Assembly: GCF_949628215.1 (NCBI RefSeq)
Contig: NC_134283.1
Coordinates: 10,725,638-10,789,637 of the forward strand
Source: Phalacrocorax aristotelis
Taxonomy: Eukaryota; Chordata; Aves; Suliformes; Phalacrocoracidae
DNA: 64,000 bases
Direction: 5' to 3'
Under the pieces are notes generated by a model, which was not told the origin of the DNA, did not search any database, and saw nothing but the letters and a program-made list of their open reading frames with translations. The number at the start of each line of letters is the position of its first letter. Positions within the stretch are counted from its first letter, which is position 1. Of the stretch, positions 35,201 to 47,200 are shown piece after piece. The position numbers were made by a program, and so were the translations under genes.

Positions 35201-38200
35201 CATGTAAAGTGGTCTGTGGGCTATCAGGTCTTGCCATCCTGGTGCTTCCTCTAGAACGAGTTATACTGGTGATGAAGCTGATGACTGCTAGAAGCTTAAT
35301 TATAATCTCAAATTTTGTTCAGAGAAGAAAGTTCCACCACCCACCACCCCACCCCCCAGCTCCTTTTCCTTTTGATCTTCCTGCCTTAGTAATTGTTTTA
35401 TTCCACCTGGGATAGCTACACAGCCACAAAGAAGCAGTAACATCAAGCACATATATAAGCTTTGCTGGCTTTCCTGACCCTATTTATCCTCACTGCCTTG
35501 CTCCTCCACTTTCTAATCACCATTCTTTATCTGCTAGGTTAATTTTTTTCTTTTTTCCTTTATATTTTCTTTCCATACCATTATTTCTTCTATATATTTT
35601 AACACACCTCTTAAGCTGCTCATTTTTCCTAAATACTCAAGTTGCTAACTTGAAGGTCAACATCTCATCCATGCTCTTTTCCCTGCTTAGGAGATGCATT
35701 TCTCAGTTCCCTCTGTGCTGTGTTGGAACCATTTAACTGCCACTCTTATACCTGCCACCATAGCTTGTCCAGGCAAGATCTGCTCTTAGACATTCTGCTG
35801 CTCACCCCAGCAATTTCAGTCAAGCTTTTGTGTTTGTCCTGATGACTACTTTAATTGGTATCTCTTTAGTCCCCTGGAGCCAGTATGCAATGGGACTAGA
35901 TAATTTTTTTAATACAAATGTAGTACGAACATACAAGGTTGTCTTGTATAAGGTTGTGTCACCTTTGTGGTGACACAAAGGATGTAGAAATCATTGTGCC
36001 TGATTTTCTCCTCTTTTCCTGTCTTCTGTCTTTTCAGTCTTCTCTGAACTGACCTTCATAACTGAAACTTCCAGGTGCTCTGTGTAAAGCCTCCTTGGAA
36101 GACAAGCCCTGTGCCTTTCTCTGGGTCTGTAGCCAGAAGGTGACCCTTGCAGCTAATTCTGGGGAAACCAAGAACTTCAGCTCCACAACAAGTACAACAG
36201 AGAAGTAACTGAATAGCAGAGACCATTAAGCTATCTACTTTCTCTCTCTGCCAGTAAACAATAACAAAATGGACTCTTGTCCAAAAGAGGCACTTTTAAA
36301 ACTGTTTAAGCAAGGCTGTTCTGTGGAGGGGAAATGAGGAGCGGGTGTCTGACCGCACAGAACAACGAGCGGAGGGCACGGGGGTGTGCATAGCAGCGAG
36401 CAATGATGTCAGCTGCTTCCTGGCATCCACATCATCCCTGACGGGCTGCAGTGGGTCTGTTCTCACGGAGGAGGCGCACGCCTTCACGCTCTGCCATGAC
36501 CTTGGCACTTCAGCAGTCCTCCCTCCCATAAGCAGCACAGTGCTTTCTAACCATTGTAACTAATTACTTTTTATACCTTAAATTGCAACCTGGTTATATG
36601 ATAAAGTGTAACTTCATAATGCCTGGCCAATTTAAGAAGCCCAGCAATGTAACATTAAGTAATAATTACATGGGAGAAAATTACTTTTTGAAAGGCAATA
36701 ACAGAAATTCCTTTAAAAAAGGAAAACTAGTTTGTTTATGTGCATTCCCATTCCCACAGAAAAGGTTGCTGAATGAAGAATCAGGCCTCTTTTTTGCCAG
36801 GATTTTTTATAGCCTTCCACTGCCAGACTGTGAATGACCCTGCTCTGTTCTTTGCTACACTAGAACTTTCTGCATCCACATACTCCTCCACAGCGAAGCT
36901 GGCAAAAATCACACTAAACTTTCAACAGCAGTGCAGGAACAACTCAGAGTCCTAGCTGCTATCAATGCCAAGGATGTAATCCCGAAGGACAAAGAACCCC
37001 CCCCGTGTAACAAGTGGACAAAACTGATAAAACACTACTTTTTTTTTTCCTCCTGGAAGCGGCAGTGCTTTCTGAGTCTGAAAGTGCTACTTGCAGCTTG
37101 CAACTGCATTGAGCGTCACAAACTTCCTCTGTAGTGTTTTTTTAGCATAGACACAGAGCTGTGAGAAAAATGACAAGATCCCATTGGTTGACCTTTCTTG
37201 AAATCACTTTTCAACATGCAGCTTCAGGAAAAAAGGTGCAGAACAAGTGTGATGTGCAGGAGATCATTTGACAGTCTTTAGAGGGGTCAGGCTATATTCT
37301 GAAGGTTGCTTTTGAATTTGTCATTTTTAGAGCAACCTTCAGTTTGCCAGATGATTGTCTCAAAGACTAGCAATCTGGAAGAGTAAGGAAATAGGTCTTC
37401 ATTATTTCTGGGTACAGACTGGCATATCGATGTTTTTATCATGGCCGGAGAGGCATATTTTTAATATTACCAAATTTTTAGATTACATCAAATGCTTCAG
37501 TTAGTAGCACTGCAATTAGATGGTCAGGCAAGATAACACAATACCTACTCACTTTTATAATTCAGAAAAGATAGTAATAGATAACATCCGATATTGCTCA
37601 GGCAGTCCATATACTCCACCTGTCAGAGAGGAAATGATCTCTAAACAAGGGGAAATGAGAAACATCATCAAAAGCCGACAGCTTTGTGGGCTCTTGTATT
37701 ATGTAGGGCTGTACCTAAGTTACTGAGTAGATCTGGTGTTAAAGTCCACGTCAGGGCTGCGACATAGCCACCACGCAGACAAAAAAAGAAAACTGAAGAA
37801 CAAGCTGTAGCACTGTGGTGTCACCTGACAAAGCCTTCAGGCACCTCCTTTCTTTTGCTTCTCTTGCTCTTTCTAATGTCTGCCTGCCTCTCCTTCCAAC
37901 GCATTCTAGCCTTGCCTCAATGAAAACCGTAGCATCTAAAAACACCATCTTTCAAACCTTCATTCTCAAAATCTGGTCCACTGTTTTGTAGGCGTGTATC
38001 TCACCTAAAATCTTCCTTGGGCCTTTTCAGTCTCTGAATGCATCCAAAATGAGGAATGATGCTTAATTGGAGAGCAATTATCATACTTCATGTCAGCTTC
38101 TTTACCTTTTGCTATTATCATCAATAATCCATTGAAATCAAGGGACTTCTTGAACATCAAGGGTCTTTTGTTTTTTTTTAAATGGGGCCTTGAGTGCACT

Positions 38201-41200
38201 TTCCCTGCACAACAGGATGCTGACAAGTAGAGTCCGGAGTGGAGAACTGGGACGGGCTGGACTCGAGCTCACCACTGAAGGTGGTGGTGATGGCAAGAGT
38301 ACAATTACTGTTCATCAGGGCTGAGGAACGGGAAAAAGGAGACTGCTGTGATCCTACCAACAACTATGGGGTTTGTCTGAGCAAGTAACTGGCCTGTTAA
38401 CTAGATTTTAAAATGGACAACTAATATTTCCCCAGATGCCAGCTTCTCGGGATCAGACCAAATTAGAAAGCTGAAATGCTCAGACTGATTCTTTTGTCTC
38501 TTCAGCAACTTACCTTGCACCCAAGCAGGAATCCTGCTGGCACACCAGCACACTGCAGCAGGAGCCCCGCGGTGCGCTCTTGCCACAAAAAAAGTTTCTG
38601 TTTGCATCCTGAGCATGTCACAGCAGGGTCTTGGGCACTGCAATGTGTTTCAAACCACTGCAGACATACCCAGTGCCATCAGAAGACAGCAGGAATCTTA
38701 AATTGCACAAATTACCATAAGGCTGAACTTAAGAGAACACAAGGGCTCCTTGTTTCACCTAACAGTTAATGCTTCTGACAGAAAAACTTTTTATCTGTGT
38801 AAAGGCAGACAGAGCACAGGAGTCACCATATTGAGCAGAATCTATATCAGTGATCTCTGCTGTGCATCTTCAACTTACGTATCTGAAATTTGCCACTCCA
38901 CCTCCCCTCAACTGCTGTAGTATGATTATTATTTAACACTGAGTTTAATTCTTTCATAAGAGATCTACCAAGTTTAGTTCAGGTCTAATGTTCTGCTATT
39001 GAAAGGGGGTTTGTCGGTGGGACCTATCCTGAACGTGTCTCCTCCCTGCTGCTGTTCGTCCCTGCGTACTTCTCTGCCTCCACGTCTCAGTTATCACACA
39101 CTTTCCTTTTAGCCAGAAAAAGGAAGAGTTTTTTTTAAACACCAGACAAGAAAGAAAAAATGTCCTAGATACATGGTGATTTCTTTTTAAAGCAAGAAAA
39201 AATGAAAACCTGTCAAAATTATGTTCCACAAATGCAAGTGAAGCAGTTTCACAAAGCTGAAGTCCAGCCCTTTCTGTTTTTATTCCATGGGGTGGGAGGA
39301 CAATAGGCAGTGTGATAGGAAGGAGGAAGAAGTTCTCTCTGAGCAGTTTTCAAGTTCTGTTATATCCACGTGTCTTCAAACAGTACATATTGCTTTTCAT
39401 TCACAGAAATAAAATACCACGTTAAGGATAAGGTGCATTGAATGAGTTCCCTCTGCTATACCAGAACTCTAGAAAAACCTGCAAAGAGGCTATGTCCGCA
39501 ATAAGCAAATAATAATAGGATAAATAACAACAAATAAGGTAAATATTAACAGGTAACAGGCCTTGATGCAGAAGCCAACTCTATATATTATACTGGATTG
39601 GTTTCTTACAACCCAAAGAAACCAGAACAATGCACAGGCATTTAAAGATAAATACAGTATCTTACTAAAGTGTCACATCCTCTTGAACCTCACCATGCAG
39701 TCCTAATGGATCAAAGCAATATACTCCAGTTATTAGCATCCTGGGCAAGAACTGCCTTCCTCAAAAAACAGGCTTAGAATAAAGGCTTGTTAATTAAAGA
39801 AATTATTTAAACAGGATTGAACTGCCTAGTTGCCCCCTAAACCTAAATGGACTCTTCTGATACATGTATTTGAGGGTTGACTGACCTCTCATAGGAGTCA
39901 TTATTGATTAATAATTAATTATAGCAGCCTTATCCTTCAAGTATAATGATGATTTTTCATGAGATACATGTGGTTCCCAGGAAGACATGGTAGCAGCAAA
40001 TAAATCGATAGATCTGAAATATTTAATGAGGCAAATGCATTGATCATCACAGTCTAAACATTTATGCTTTTCAGGAAGCCACATCTGCCTTCAGACATAC
40101 CATCTGGGGAAAAATAATACATCTATTTTCAGTATTAGATGAGTGAGAATGTCAGTGTCCTAATTTAGAGTAAGTTCAAAAACTCTGTAATCTAATGCTC
40201 AAACAGTACCTGCTGCTGTGTTGACCAAAAGCATCTCTGAGCATTGCTAAGGCAGAGATTTGTCTCCAAGAGGAAAAGCTGAATAGAGGAGCTCAGGTGT
40301 AAACTAGTACATAATATACATGCAGAAAATATTTTATTCAGCATGCTAGCTACTTTTTTTTTATTTTAAGCTCATTTGAAGAAAACAGCAACCAGTTACC
40401 ATGCGAGGCAGTAGAGCAGTAGGGCTGGAGCCTTTTCTTGGAGGTGATCAACTCCCATTACATCAACTGAAAATTTTACTAAGTTTCTCCAGTTTCCTCA
40501 CCTCCCACTTTCACAAAGACAGTAGCTGAAAGTCCAGAAGTACTTTGGTACTGTTTGGTTTAGGTGAAAATGCATTTTCTTTAGCCATTTTCCCATCATG
40601 AAACTTTCTATTTTGAGCCATAAACTATATTCTAAAGGTATTTTAATTGAATGCGAAAATGTCATGGTTTTAAGCTGGGATAGAGTTAATTTTCTTCACT
40701 GTAGCTGGCATAGTGCTGTGCTTTGGACTTAGTATGAAAACAATGTTGATAACACACAGATGTTTTGGTTGTTGCTGGGTAGTGCTTAGACTAGTCAAGG
40801 ACGTTTCCAGCTTCCCATGCTCTGCCGGGTGCACAAGAAACTGGGAGGGGAGGGAGCACAGCTAAGAGAGCGGATTCTAACTGGCCAAAGGGATATTCCA
40901 TATCATGTAATGTCATGCCCAGTATGTTAACTGGGAGGAGCTGGCCAGGGGAAGGAAGCAGCAATTGCAGCTTGGGGACCAGCAGCATCGGTTGGCGGGT
41001 GGTGAGTAGTTGTATCATTTGTGTTTCTGTTTTTTTCCCTTTTTCCCTTGTCCTTTTTATTATATTATCATTATTGTTATTACTATAATAACCATCATTA
41101 TTGTCATTATTATTTTATTTTAATTATTAAACTGTTCTTATCTCAACCTACAAGGGGTTTTTTTTTGGCTTTTGCTCTTCCGATTCTATCCCCCATCCCA

Positions 41201-44200
41201 GAGGGGTGGGGGGCAGTGAGCGAGTGGCTGTGTGGTGTTCAGCTGCCGACTGGGGCTGAACCATGACAGTCCTTTTTGGTGCCCAACATGGGGCACAAAG
41301 GGTTTGAGATAATAACCGTTGCTGGTCACAGCATTGATTCATCTGATCTCAATATTAGTTTATCTGATCTGCATCATGCTGATTTTGAAGTATATGTTAA
41401 AAATTGCTGTTGGTTTTTGTAGTTTGCTGGGTTCTGCATTGATTAGAGACGTTTTGTCTAGGAGATCTGTTATTAAAGCACTGGCCTTGAGAGTTATCGT
41501 TATTTGGGTCTTGCATGGAAGCTGTTACTGTACTTCGGCTACCACCTCATGGAGACAATTAGCAATTGTACCTCCTCCTCTGAGAGGCTTTTTATGGAGG
41601 AAATACAGAATGGCACCGTAGCTACCATCTTATATAATGCCTCCTCCTTCATTACAACAACTTTTCAGTATCTTGAACATCCTTGGGTAGTTAAGATACA
41701 TCTGCTGGTATTGCTTTGGCAGGTGGTTTGAGTTCTGTCTAAGGTTAATAAGCAATTTAAGAATATCATCCAGAGATCTGCCCCAAGGCTCGATAGCTAC
41801 GTGTGGCAGGGTATGTGGGATAGTATGGCAAATGCATACTATGTTGTGGGACTTCACCCCTGAACAAGTGCAGAATCCTGAAAAATTAGTAGAATATTTG
41901 GAGGAAGTATGTTATCACCCTGGCAATTCTAGAGAGATACAAATTACTGCAATGTGCCTGGCCCATGCCTATCGAGCCCTGTTTAACACTCTTCAGTACC
42001 CCCAAGGGGAAGAGAAGGCCTCTGGATCTAAAAAGATACAGACAAGGAAAGCGACAAGCACTGCAGCCACTCAAACACCCACAACAGACACTGCAGCCAC
42101 TCCAACCCTGGTGACAAGCATTGCAGCTAAATCAGAGGACCAACCAGTGCCAGTATCAGTTACCCCTATACACAAGAAGAAATCTTGGAAGATAAAGTCA
42201 ACTAATTTAGAAATAGATGATGAAGAAGCAGGGCCATCACAAGGAGAGGAGGAGGAAGAGGAAGAATGTGTACAAGAAACGGAAACTACCCGATCCCTAT
42301 CCTTGAGTGAGTTGTGAGATATGCAAAAAGATTTTAGCCATCATTCAGGTGAGCACATTGTCACCTGGCTGCTCCGATGCCGGGATAACAGGGCCAGCAG
42401 TCTCAAATTAGAGGGGAAGGAAGCAAAACAACTGGGATCACTTTCTAGGGAAGGGGGCATTGACAAAGCAATTGGAAAAGGGAAACAAGCCCTCAGTCTC
42501 TGGAGGTGACTCCTGTCAGGTGTGAGAGAAATATCTTCCCTTCAAGGAAGATATTGTATTTTGCCTAGGAAAATGGATGACCATGGAGAAAGGTACCCAG
42601 TACCTGAGGGAACTATCCATGCTTGAGGTGATTTATGGTGACCTGGATGATCAACAGTCACCCAAAGATCCAGATGAGGGCCAGTGCACACGACCCATGT
42701 GGCAGAAGTTTGTACGGAGCGCACCGTCCTTGTATGCAAACTCATTGGCAGTGATGTCCTGGAGAGAGGAAGGGGCACCAATGGTGGCGGAGTTGATTGA
42801 TGAACTCCGGGAGTATGAAGCAAGTCTCTCGTCCTCCCTTATCTCAGTTGTGGAGAAACTGTCCTGGGAGGTCCAGCGTATGGACCAGTATCTCAGCCAT
42901 TAGGAGTAAGCATCCCTTTGCTCAAGCGAGAGGATACAGACAACAGGGCATCTATGGCAAGTCACAGAAACTGCTGAAGGGGAAGGTGAATCGAGCCAGT
43001 TTGCAGAGGTAAAGGCCATCCAGCTGGCCTTAGACATTGCTGAACAGGAAAAGTGGCCAGTGCTCTATCTCTATACTGACTCCTGGATGGTGGCAAATGC
43101 CCTGTGGCGGTGGTTGCAGCAGTGGAAGCAAAGCAACTGGCAGCGTAGAGGCAAACCCATCTGGGGTGCCACATTGTGGCAAGATATTGCTGCCCACGTA
43201 GAGAACCTGGTTGTAAAGGTACGGCATGTGGATGCTCATGTCCCCAGAGGTTGGGCCACTGAAGAACATCAAAACAACCAGCAGGTAGATCAGGCTGCCA
43301 AGATTGAAGTGGCTGAGGTGGATCTGGACTGGCAACATAAGGGTGAATTATTTCTAGCTCGATGGGCCCATGACACCTCAGCTATTAAGGGAGAGATGCA
43401 ACATACAGGTGGGCTCGTGATCAAGGGGTAGACTTGACCATGGACACTATTGCGCAGGTTATACATGAATGTGAAACGTGCTGCAATCAAGCAAGCGAAG
43501 CGGGTAAAGCCTCTGTGGTATGGGGGACGATGGCTGAAATATAAATATGGGCAGGCTTTGCAGATTAACTATATCACACTCCCACAAACCCACCAAGGCA
43601 AGCACCATGTCCTTACAATGGTGGAAGCAACCACCAGCTGGCTGGAAACATATCCTGTCCCCCACGCCACTGCCTGGAACACTATCCTGGGCCTCACAAA
43701 ATAAGTCCTGTGGCAACACAGCACCCCAGAGAAAACTGAGTCAGACAACAGGACTCATTTCCAAAACAACCTCATAGATACTTGGGCCAAAGAGCACGGC
43801 ATTGAGTGGGTGTATCACATCCCCTGTCATGCACCAGCCTCTGGGAAAATCAAAAGATACAATGGACTATTATAGACGATGCTGAGAGCAATGTGGGGTA
43901 GAATATTTAACACTGGGATACACGTTTAGCAAAAGCCACATGGTTAGTCAACACTACAGGATCTGCCAATTGAGTTGGCCCTGCCCAGTCAGAACCCTGA
44001 TGTACTTGTGGAAGGGGGAGTCCCTGTAGTGCACATAAAAAATACGTTGGGGAAAACAGTCTGGGTTCCTCCTGCCTCAGGCAAAGGCAAACCCATTTGT
44101 GGGATTGCTTTTGCTCCAGGACCTGGGTGCACTTGGTGGGTGATGCGGGAGGAGGGAGGAATCCGGTGCGTGCCTCAAGGGGATTTGATTTTGGGTGAAA

Positions 44201-47200
44201 ACAGCCAATGAACTGAATGGTATGCTGTTAATTGCTATATAATGTTGTATGTCATCACTACTATGGTTGCTATTTGCCATATCAATGGTATCATGGTAGG
44301 AATCTCCCAAATTAATTTAAAAAATGAACTGTAATTGAACCAAGCAAAGTACAGCAGTGATAGAACAAGGACTAACGTTTTTATTAATTTGTAGAGTTAG
44401 GAAACAGCATGGAGATAAAGATATATGGGAGTTATCTATCGTATTGCTCTCTAAAACAGCTGTCTACACTGGAAAACTAGAACCAGAGACTTCCAGAAAT
44501 CACAGAATAATTAATTCTTAGCTCTTTTCTATCCATCAACAGCAGGCTTTTTTCTTTCAACTCTAAGAAGATTATAAATGCTGAGTTACTTCGGGCTATC
44601 TGAGCAATTATTTGGATTTCAAATGAGAACTGTCAGAGTTAAAAGCTTAAAGCTCTGTTTGCTTGGCAATGCCCCACTCTATTTTCAGAATTATGTTGTC
44701 AGAACTGTTTATAATATAGAACAAATTACTGACTCAGAGAGGTGCAAATCCACCGAGCTTTCCAAAAAGTTGATTTCACATGCATTGAAATAAACGCCAT
44801 TACTTTAGATTTACTCCATGCTAAATAAGAAAATTCATTTGGTCCCAGAAAAAAAAAAAGGAAGCAAGATATACTATCACCAGCAGCACTGACAGAAATA
44901 CGCAGTGAGAATAATGCTTCAAAGCTGCTCAGCTGCCTAAGGCTCTGCTATTCCATGCAAATAACTTGTGTTTTCCCTTTACTGTAGGTGCTGTCATTTA
45001 TCATCTTTATCTGCTACATTGCATCTGTAGCCACCTCTTTCATGATGGCACCACTCCTGGAGTTTCTGCTGGCACTGTTTCTTTGTTTTGCCTATGCCTC
45101 CAAACTTAATGAGAAGTTTAAAGGACTCTACTGGCCTTTGATGGTAAGTGAAATGTGCAATACAGAAATACAGATTTAATTGACCAGTATAACATGAGTA
45201 AAAGGGACTATATGGGAGTTTAAGCTGACAGTTAACTTCACCCCCTTACTGGAAACCTGTCCATATTGCCTCTCATTCAAAAGGTCCCAAAGCACTCTTT
45301 ATGCTATATTACATACTGTAGCTTTCTTGGCAATGACACAAAGCATGGTTTTAGTAAAGCACAGAATTTATGCCCGATTCCAGGCGAATGGCTTAGGGTT
45401 GGGTCTTCGTAAGTAGGCAACATCAGCCTAAGTCTGACCACTGCCGGGGTCTCCTTAATATTGCCACCCTTACAAATGGGGAAACTGAGGCATGCTATGT
45501 AGTAATGCATATACTTTACTAAAATGTTTTCAAATACTCAGGTAAGTGCTGTTGAAATGCAGAGTCATACTCACATGCAAACAAACCTGACAGCTGCTTT
45601 TGTCACGGGTGGAAGCCCTGGCCAGCAGATGCTCTTTCACACAAAGGAAACCACTAGCTATTCACTGGGGAGTTTTCAGGTTTGTAGTTGCAGGTGATGA
45701 CTGCACACTGGCCACTGGATGTCTCTGTTGCTTCAAGCATGCATTGTAAACGGAGCTTTGGTCTAGCAGTACAAATACTTAAAAAAATGCTAATCCTATC
45801 AATTTGGATTCTCTTTTGGTACAGCTTTGCAACAGTTCCTCGGAGTGAGATTTGAATTAGAGCTCTCAATGTAAAAAATAACATTAGCAAGGCCACTGAT
45901 GGATAGAGCAATAGCAGTGATTTTGACTGTGACTGTGCATGTTTTCAGATGGTTCTCAGTTCCATCACTTTCCCATTTTCTACATGCATCTGATTCCAGA
46001 ACTAAGACAAAAAAGCACACTTGTATGTTTATTATGGCCATTATCATAATATACTCCAGCCACAGAATGTAGATAATTGACCTCATCCTGATTTCAGAGG
46101 AGTCAGGTTTCTAGCAGGATTTGTGTTTTGAGACAGTATCTTATTCATCCATCTGTTCTGAAAAGGCAGAAGATCTAATTGTGAAGAGAGGTCAGGATAT
46201 AATTATTCCAGCTCACATGATTCACACATGCCCTGGGAATCACAGCTCTTTAACATACAGTTCAGAGACACTGTTGCTCCAGCACATCACTGCTTGTATT
46301 ACAGGGCATGGCCCCTGCCCTGCAGGGCTACAGTCTCAGCTACAGAAGCACGTATTTTGATGATAGCAATGGGTATGGTCACTTCAGGCTAGCAGCTGGA
46401 GTTACAAGTGTACATACTATGTATAAATCACAGTTCTGAACACAAAACAAAGGGTTTAGTTCCTAAATGAGGAGTTCCTACAGACAGGCCTACTTCTGTA
46501 AGGAAAAAAGCACATGCTTGTTCCTCGTAAGAACTGGTGCACTCCTCCAGAGCCTTTGGTACTGCTTAAAGATGGGACTTTTTAAGGTATTTCAAATGAT
46601 TCTTCCATTAGCCCTTGCTGCACTCCCAAGTTAAACATCACAGAAAGACAGCCCTTCTCAGCCTGAAGATAGATCTGCCTGGCATACATGTTAAAAGTAG
46701 GTTTTATACCAACATCTATAAGAACAGAAGTTCATGCCACAATTCTGGTCATCTCACATTTAAAAATATTTCCCAGATGATCAATTCATCCACTACAAAA
46801 TACCAGACTGTAGTGACACTCCAGCACCAGGCAAGTCCACTGACACAGCAACAAAGGTTTTTAATGGTAATTTCTGAAATCATTTTTAGGAGTTCATATG
46901 TTGGAATTACATGTCTAATTTGAGAACACAACATTGCTTATTTTACAGGATTTCTTGCGGTGCGTCACTGCTGCCATTATTTACTTTGCCATTTCAATTG
47001 CTGCTGTCTCAAAATATAATGATGGAGCATCTAAAGCAGCAGGAGTAAGTAGATGTGAGCTTTCCACTTAGGTATTTTAGCGAACTGCACATGGACATAC
47101 TTTAGAAACAATTCACTGTTGACCCCATTGCAAGTAGGAGAAGTTTCTTTAATTAACTAGCCGAGAATTAGATTTGCCAAAAGCAAGGAAAAAATGGTCA

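Larger units (their letters stand above)
40660..44350 (+). mobile_element. Broken ERV-L-like provirus fossil
   Basis: An LTR at 40660-41268, a tRNA primer site just after it, gag-like sequence in about 41830-42905, and RNase H plus integrase sequence in about 42960-44211. RNase H is recognised from the LYLYTDSWMVANALW segment and integrase from the block around HVLTMVEATTSWLETYP. No envelope gene is seen, as is normal for ERV-L. The copy is broken many times over and internally shortened, and no 3' LTR was recognised. It appears younger than the related solo LTR at 5030-5505. Inserted in the sense direction in CMTM3 intron 1. The right end is approximate. Confidence 0.85.
32245..44987 (+). 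other. CMTM3: CMTM3 intron 1 (12.7 kb)
   Basis: The first ~400 bp are CpG-rich with G-runs. A patch at about 36310-36545 is also CpG-rich but has no recognisable product. The provirus fossil occupies 40660 to about 44350. Elsewhere I see ordinary AT-rich intron. Confidence 0.7.

Noticed and set aside
41832-43431. Open frames of 60-161 codons as host genes
   Set aside because: They are gag, RNase H and integrase remnants of the ERV-L-like fossil.
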